DNA of 9,366 bases from Neisseriales bacterium (GTDB taxonomy: Bacteria > Pseudomonadota > Gammaproteobacteria > Burkholderiales > UBA11063), in assembly GCA_003538525.1 (NCBI GenBank), contig DPRZ01000155.1, positions 1 through 9,366 on the forward strand, in the 5' to 3' direction. Of the stretch, positions 5,928 through 9,366 are shown piece by piece; position 1 is the first letter of the stretch, and each line of letters begins with the position of its first letter. Position numbers and translations under genes: made by a program. The notes beneath the pieces were generated by a model. That model was given only the letters and a program-made list of their open reading frames with translations, searched no databases and was not told the DNA's origin.

Positions 5928-6682
5928 ATCAGCTTGCTTAATGAAATGTATTTTTCAAGCTCAATATTTTCTGGTCTAAGTAATGGATCAATCCCAGCTT
6001 CAATTAGTTGTTCTGAGCTAAATAATCCTTTCAAGCTATTGCTAATTGTTTTGCGGCGTTGGCTAAATGCTTTGCTAACCACTTGATTTAACTTTGTTTC
6101 ATCAACTTGATGCCAGTCATAATCAGTTCTTGGGGTTAGTGAAACTATGGCGGAATCAACTTTGGGAGCGGGATAAAAACTCTCGGGTGGTACGTCGAGT
6201 AAATAGCGGCACTTGTATTTATATTGCAGCATAATGGTTAATTTGCCGTAATCACGATTATTTGGTTTAGCACAAATTCGTTCAACTACTTCTTTTTGTA
6301 GCATGAAAACCATGTTTTGAATATTGGGGAATTGGCTTAAGTAAAACATGATTGGCGTTGAGATATTATAAGGTAAATTTCCTACCACTCGAATTGGTTT
6401 ATTATTCAGCGTAAAATCAAATTTTAACGCATCTCCTTGATGAATAGTTAGTTGTTGTGGAGTAAATGTTTCTTGTAAGAAATTAACAATGTCACGATCT
6501 AGTTCAATGACCTCAAGGTGGGAAAGCTTTTCAATTAGTGGTTTAGTAAGTGCGGCAAGCCCAGGTCCAATTTCGATAAAATTCTGTTCTGGGAGCGGAT
6601 TTATACATTCAATAATGTTGCGAATAATGGATTGATCTTGTAAAAAATTCTGACCAAAGCGTTTTCTGGGAGTATGTTTCAT
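5924..6682 (-). CDS. ksgA: 16S rRNA dimethyladenosine transferase KsgA
   Basis: Uses S-adenosylmethionine to dimethylate the two adjacent adenines (A1518/A1519, E. coli numbering) in the 3' hairpin of 16S rRNA late in small-subunit assembly. The 252-residue protein has all the expected parts: RKRFGQNFL near the N-terminus, the SAM-binding EIGPGLAALT (37-46), the acidic ELD (60-62), GDAL (83-86), the catalytic NLPY (102-105) and FYPAPKVDSA (169-178), followed by the conserved RRKT region (209-212). Its length is close to the usual 260-270. The start at 6682 sits directly before the family signature; the upstream site is weak (AAGAAAT, no clear Shine-Dalgarno). It is not beside pdxA, surA or apaG as in many gammaproteobacteria, but between atoDA on the same strand and the divergent acetoacetate decarboxylase gene. 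Confidence 0.97.
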   Translation of the reverse strand: MKHTPRKRFGQNFLQDQSIIRNIIECINPLPEQNFIEIGPGLAALTKPLIEKLSHLEVIELDRDIVNFLQETFTPQQLTIHQGDALKFDFTLNNKPIRVVGNLPYNISTPIMFYLSQFPNIQNMVFMLQKEVVERICAKPNNRDYGKLTIMLQYKYKCRYLLDVPPESFYPAPKVDSAIVSLTPRTDYDWHQVDETKLNQVVSKAFSQRRKTISNSLKGLFSSEQLIEAGIDPLLRPENIELEKYISLSKLI

Positions 6683-6716
6683 GTTATTTCTTTACGATTT
6701 AAATATTTAAGTTAGA

Positions 6717-6722
6717 ATTTTA
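6717..6722 (-). promoter_or_regulatory. Possible -10 box for ksgA
   Basis: TAAAAT on the minus strand, 35 bases before the ksgA start. The -35 position (around 6740-6745) is poor and overlaps the spacer of the divergent decarboxylase promoter, so the two promoters would compete for space. Weak support in an AT-rich gap. Confidence 0.25.
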
Positions 6723-6732
6723 CCGAAAATTA

Positions 6733-6760
6733 TTGCTTTAAAGTAAATTTATGCTAAAAT
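6733..6760 (+). promoter_or_regulatory. Putative promoter of the acetoacetate decarboxylase-patatin operon
   Basis: TTGCTT (6733-6738), a 16-base spacer and TAAAAT (6755-6760), with TGC before the -10 giving an extended -10 element. Transcription would start near 6767, about 30 bases before the ATG, with AAGGA at 6782-6786 as ribosome-binding site. Confidence 0.5.
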
Positions 6761-6795
6761 ATAAAATCTAATCTATTTTATAAGGAATAAAATTT

Positions 6796-7542
6796 ATGAA
6801 AATCGCTGATATTAAACAAAATGCTTTTGCTATGCCTTTAACTTCGCCAAGTGCGCTACAAATTGATTATAAATTTAAGAATCGTGAATATTTAATTATT
6901 TCCTATGAAACGGATTATGATGCGTTGCAGGCCATTGTTCCTGAGCCGTTGAAAGTCATCAGCAATGTTGTTAAATTTGAATTTATGAAAATGCCTGATG
7001 CACATGGTTTTGGTAGTTTTACTGAAGCCGGTCAAGTTATTGAAGTAGAATTCGATGGTAAGGTAGGGACTTATTCACATATGATGTTTTTAGATAATTT
7101 AGCACCGATTGCTGCTGGGCGTGAAATTTGGGGCTTTCCTAAAAAATATGCTAATCCTAAATTAGAGATTGATGTTGATACGGTACTTGGAACATTAAAA
7201 TATAATAGTACCCCGATTGCAACTGGTACGATGGGATTCAAATATCATTCTTTAGACAAGCAAGAAGTACAAGCTGGAATGGAAAGTATACCAAACTATT
7301 TGATAAAAATTATTCCGCATGCCAATGGTGTGGATAAGAGTGTTTGTCAATTAGTGCGTTATTTTTTGAAAGATGTAACTGTACACGGTGCTTGGACAGG
7401 TCCAGCCGCGTTACAATTATTTGAGCATGCTTTAGCTCCTGTGGCAGGTTTACCTGTTCGTAAAGTAATTGGTGGTACTCATTTGGTAGCCGATCTAACC
7501 TTAGGTTTCGGCGATGTGGTTTATGATTATTTGGAAGATTAA
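6796..7542 (+). CDS. adc: Acetoacetate decarboxylase
   Basis: Converts acetoacetate to acetone and CO2 through a Schiff base on an active-site lysine. The 248-residue protein aligns along its length with the Clostridium acetobutylicum enzyme (about 244 residues): KNREYLIISYETDYDAL (28-44), VPEPLKV, FTEAGQ with Glu77 at the position of the active-site glutamate, SHMMFLDN, GREIWGFPKKYANPK with the lysine pair Lys116-Lys117 corresponding to the known Schiff-base lysine and its neighbour, TMGFKYH, NYLIKIIPH, TVHGAWTGPAALQLFEHALAP and a C-terminal VYDYLED. All catalytic residues I know are present, so it should be active rather than one of the divergent decarboxylase-like proteins. AAGGA (6782-6786) is 9 bases upstream of the ATG. 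The patatin gene follows after 5 bases. The nearby atoDA genes could supply acetoacetate. Confidence 0.93.
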   Translation: MKIADIKQNAFAMPLTSPSALQIDYKFKNREYLIISYETDYDALQAIVPEPLKVISNVVKFEFMKMPDAHGFGSFTEAGQVIEVEFDGKVGTYSHMMFLDNLAPIAAGREIWGFPKKYANPKLEIDVDTVLGTLKYNSTPIATGTMGFKYHSLDKQEVQAGMESIPNYLIKIIPHANGVDKSVCQLVRYFLKDVTVHGAWTGPAALQLFEHALAPVAGLPVRKVIGGTHLVADLTLGFGDVVYDYLED

Positions 7543-7547
7543 TTTAC

Positions 7548-8762
7548 ATGACAACTAAGACAACAACTCAAAAACCTACGAAGCATAAAAATAAAGATTC
7601 AGTAGAAAATAATCCTGCCGCAATTGAGCGTAAAATTATCTATGTCTTTCAGGGTGGTGGTGCGCTTGGAACGTTTCAAGTTGGTGGCGTAGAGGCACTA
7701 CATGAGCACGGTTATCGCGCTGATATGGTGGTAGGTATTTCAATTGGTGGTATAAATGCTGCAATTCTTGCGGGTAACCCACCAGAGAAACGTCTTGACA
7801 TGCTTAAGAAATTTTGGAATAAAGTTACGGTTGGTATTCCATTGCCAAATTTACCTTTTGCTGGAATGTCTAAAATTCATAACTATTTTGGAGCACAATA
7901 TGCGCTTCATATGGGGCAACCTGGTTTCTATAAGCCAAAAGTAATTAGTCCATTATTACTGCATAAAGCGACTCCAGATCAGTTAAGTTTTTATGATACA
8001 ACACCACTTCGTGAAACACTAAATGAAGTAATTGATTTTGAGTATTTAAATCAAGGTCATGTTAGATTGTGTGTCGGAGCAACGGATCTGGCGTCAGGGG
8101 AGTTTGTTTTCTTTGATAGTAGTAAGCAACAAATTAAAGTTGAGCATATTATGGCTACAGGTGCACTACCACCAAGTTTTCCACCCATTGAAATTGATGG
8201 ACGCTTCTATGTTGATGGTGGAGTTTATGCAAATACGCCATTGTCAAAAGTAATTGAAGAGTTTGCTGATACAGAGCATGAAATTGAGAATGTTTTATGC
8301 TTTATGTTTGATCTTTTCTCAGCTTCAGGTCCTTTACCACATAGTATGGATGGAATGTGTGAACGGGTTAAAGATATTCAATATTCTTCACATTCAAAGC
8401 GCTCGAATCAAATTTATGCAACAGCGCAAAATTTATCGCATGCCATCCGCTTCTTGGGTTCAAAGTTATCACCAGAAGTTAGAGAAGATCCAGAGGTTCA
8501 AGAAATTCTTAAATTAGGTCATGCCCATCGTTTAGATTTAGTTCATGTGGTATATCGCTCGGTAACTGGAACTGAGTTAAATAGTAAAGATTATAATTTT
8601 AGTGCCGAGGCAGCGCATACACATTATCAGCAAGGCTATGATATTACTAAAAAAGTAATTGAAACTCAGCAACATGAATGGGAGAAAGTTCAAGACTCAG
8701 ATAGCTTTTCGCTTTATACTATGGATAGTGATAAAGATGATCCTAAAGTTATCAAGATTTAG
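7548..8762 (+). CDS. Patatin-like phospholipase
   Basis: A 404-residue serine acyl hydrolase. The patatin domain shows the oxyanion-hole loop QGGGALGTFQVG (35-46), the nucleophile elbow GISIGG with Ser65 (63-68), TGALPPSFPP (204-213) and the catalytic Asp223 in VDGGVY, completing the Ser-Asp dyad. The remaining residues, from about 245, fit the C-terminal extension seen in a proteobacterial patatin subgroup (DUF3734-type, from memory). The N-terminal 27 residues are polar and lysine/threonine-rich with no signal peptide, so export by Sec is unlikely. The ATG is 5 bases after the decarboxylase stop; only a poor GGAAG site precedes it, which suggests translational coupling. Related patatins are found with 3-hydroxybutyrate dehydrogenase (the bdhA-patD pair of Legionella) and have been linked to polyhydroxybutyrate or phospholipid turnover; here the partner is acetoacetate decarboxylase, the next step of ketone-body metabolism. 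The actual substrate is unknown. Confidence 0.9.
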   Translation: MTTKTTTQKPTKHKNKDSVENNPAAIERKIIYVFQGGGALGTFQVGGVEALHEHGYRADMVVGISIGGINAAILAGNPPEKRLDMLKKFWNKVTVGIPLPNLPFAGMSKIHNYFGAQYALHMGQPGFYKPKVISPLLLHKATPDQLSFYDTTPLRETLNEVIDFEYLNQGHVRLCVGATDLASGEFVFFDSSKQQIKVEHIMATGALPPSFPPIEIDGRFYVDGGVYANTPLSKVIEEFADTEHEIENVLCFMFDLFSASGPLPHSMDGMCERVKDIQYSSHSKRSNQIYATAQNLSHAIRFLGSKLSPEVREDPEVQEILKLGHAHRLDLVHVVYRSVTGTELNSKDYNFSAEAAHTHYQQGYDITKKVIETQQHEWEKVQDSDSFSLYTMDSDKDDPKVIKI

Positions 8763-8807
8763 ATTGTAGCAATTAAGCGTTGTTATTTTATAAATTTATA
8801 GCGTAAA

Positions 8808-8842
8808 TGAAAAGCCAGAATATAGAATGTTCTGGCTTTTCA
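8808..8842. terminator. Bidirectional rho-independent terminator
   Basis: A perfect 13-bp stem (8808-8820 with 8830-8842), core AAAAGCCAGAA / TTCTGGCTTTT, around a 9-base loop. CTTTT ends the arm on both strands. It lies between the convergent patatin and ferritin-like genes and should serve both. Confidence 0.88.
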
Positions 8843-8867
8843 CATAAGAGTATAAATTATTTAGTTC

Positions 8868-9296
8868 TTAGCGTTTTGCAATTTTACGCATTTCTAGTAC
8901 ATGTTGTTCTTCTGAACCAATCATAGTCCGCGCATAATCTTCTAAATAAACAGATTTTTCTTTCACTTCATTCAATAACTCGTGATACATTTTAGCCGCT
9001 TTGGTTTCGTGTTCAATTGATTCAGCGATAATACTAGCTAAATCATGTTGATGGGTTTCATTAACGTCTGAGGTTTTTAAGGAAGGATGACCATTTAATC
9101 CAGTCATTAATTCGCCAGCTTTAAGCGCATGATCCAATGATTCAGTTGCGTGTGTTTTGAAGTAATTGACTAATGATAAACGCTCTAGACCATAAACAGT
9201 TAATGCGTAATGAGTGTAGCGATTAACTCCAGCTAATTCATGAGCAATAATCTTGTCCAAAATTGCACAAACATTACTTTCGTTGATATTTAACAT
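8868..9296 (-). CDS. Bacterioferritin-like (ferritin-like diiron) protein
   Basis: A 142-residue four-helix protein of the ferritin-like superfamily, shorter than classical bacterioferritin (about 158). Helix 1 has HELAGVNRYTHY with Glu20 and Tyr27 at the positions of bacterioferritin Glu18 and Tyr25. Helix 2 has TESLDHALKAGELM with His56. Helix 3 has ESIEHETKAAKMYHELL with Glu95 and Glu97. Helix 4 has SEEQHVLEM with Glu129 and His132 in the ExxH pattern. In helix 2 the usual ExxH is ExxxH (Glu52, His56), so the canonical bridging glutamate aligns with Ser53, and the heme-binding methionine position is Leu54, arguing against heme. Likely roles are iron storage or iron/peroxide detoxification in the cytoplasm. 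AAGGA (9304-9308) lies 7 bases before the ATG, with its own promoter upstream; it appears to be a single-gene unit ending at the 8808-8842 terminator. Confidence 0.82.
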   Translation of the reverse strand: MLNINESNVCAILDKIIAHELAGVNRYTHYALTVYGLERLSLVNYFKTHATESLDHALKAGELMTGLNGHPSLKTSDVNETHQHDLASIIAESIEHETKAAKMYHELLNEVKEKSVYLEDYARTMIGSEEQHVLEMRKIAKR

Positions 9297-9335
9297 AATT
9301 TAATCCTTTTTAATAGTTGATGAATATTCTCCACT

Positions 9336-9364
9336 ATTGTAGGTTAAATGTAAAATATTTGCAA
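9336..9364 (-). promoter_or_regulatory. Promoter of the bacterioferritin-like gene
   Basis: On the minus strand: TTGCAA (9359-9364), a 17-base spacer and TACAAT (9336-9341). Transcription would start near 9329, about 33 bases before the ATG. The perfect palindrome GAATATTC (9322-9329) overlaps the start site. I see no Fur-box-like 19-base repeat. Confidence 0.6.
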
Positions 9365-9366
9365 GT

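Noticed and set aside
8254..8517. Overlapping plus-strand frame within the patatin gene
   Set aside because: The patatin frame carries the catalytic motifs on both sides; the alternative product resembles nothing and has no initiation signal.

Overview
The window is chromosomal DNA from a Gram-negative bacterium with an AT-rich genome. The protein set (mannonate dehydratase, SulP-carbonic anhydrase fusion, AtoDA-type CoA-transferase, acetoacetate decarboxylase, patatin, KsgA) fits a low-GC member of the beta- or gammaproteobacteria. The sequence alone does not let me name a genus. Genes are densely packed, codon use looks even throughout, and I see no insertion sequence, phage gene, CRISPR array, tRNA or rRNA.

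Layout. (1) Positions 1-638, minus strand: 5' part of uxuA (mannonate dehydratase), cut by the window edge. Upstream of it are a -10 element and a near-perfect LacI-family-type operator. (2) Positions 936-3884, plus strand: a beta-class-like glutathione S-transferase lacking the usual cis-proline, then a 736-residue SulP anion transporter fused through its STAS domain to a complete beta-carbonic anhydrase. They are 48 bases apart and probably co-transcribed. (3) Positions 3941-4321, plus: a small secreted cysteine-containing protein of unknown function. A strong bidirectional terminator at 4426-4458 separates it from the convergent minus-strand genes. (4) Positions 4522-5839, minus: atoD and atoA, the two subunits of an acetoacetyl-CoA:acyl-CoA transferase, translationally coupled and driven by a near-consensus promoter. 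(5) Positions 5924-6682, minus: ksgA. (6) Positions 6796-8762, plus: acetoacetate decarboxylase and a patatin-like phospholipase in a two-gene operon, divergent from ksgA. (7) A second bidirectional terminator at 8808-8842, then a minus-strand bacterioferritin-like gene at 8868-9296 with its own promoter.

How the genes could work together. The central part holds both enzymes needed to turn acetoacetyl-CoA into acetone and CO2 (CoA transfer, then decarboxylation), as in the solvent genes of clostridia, but in two opposed units separated by the housekeeping gene ksgA. A patatin-like lipase co-transcribed with the decarboxylase suggests a link to acyl-lipid or polyhydroxybutyrate/ketone-body turnover; this is inference. 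The SulP-carbonic anhydrase fusion most simply couples bicarbonate transport with CO2/bicarbonate interconversion. Nothing here is clearly a wholly new system. The points most worth a second look are the five-cysteine secreted protein, the GST without its cis-proline beside the SulP-carbonic anhydrase fusion, the offset metal ligand in the ferritin-like protein, and the split acetoacetate cluster.
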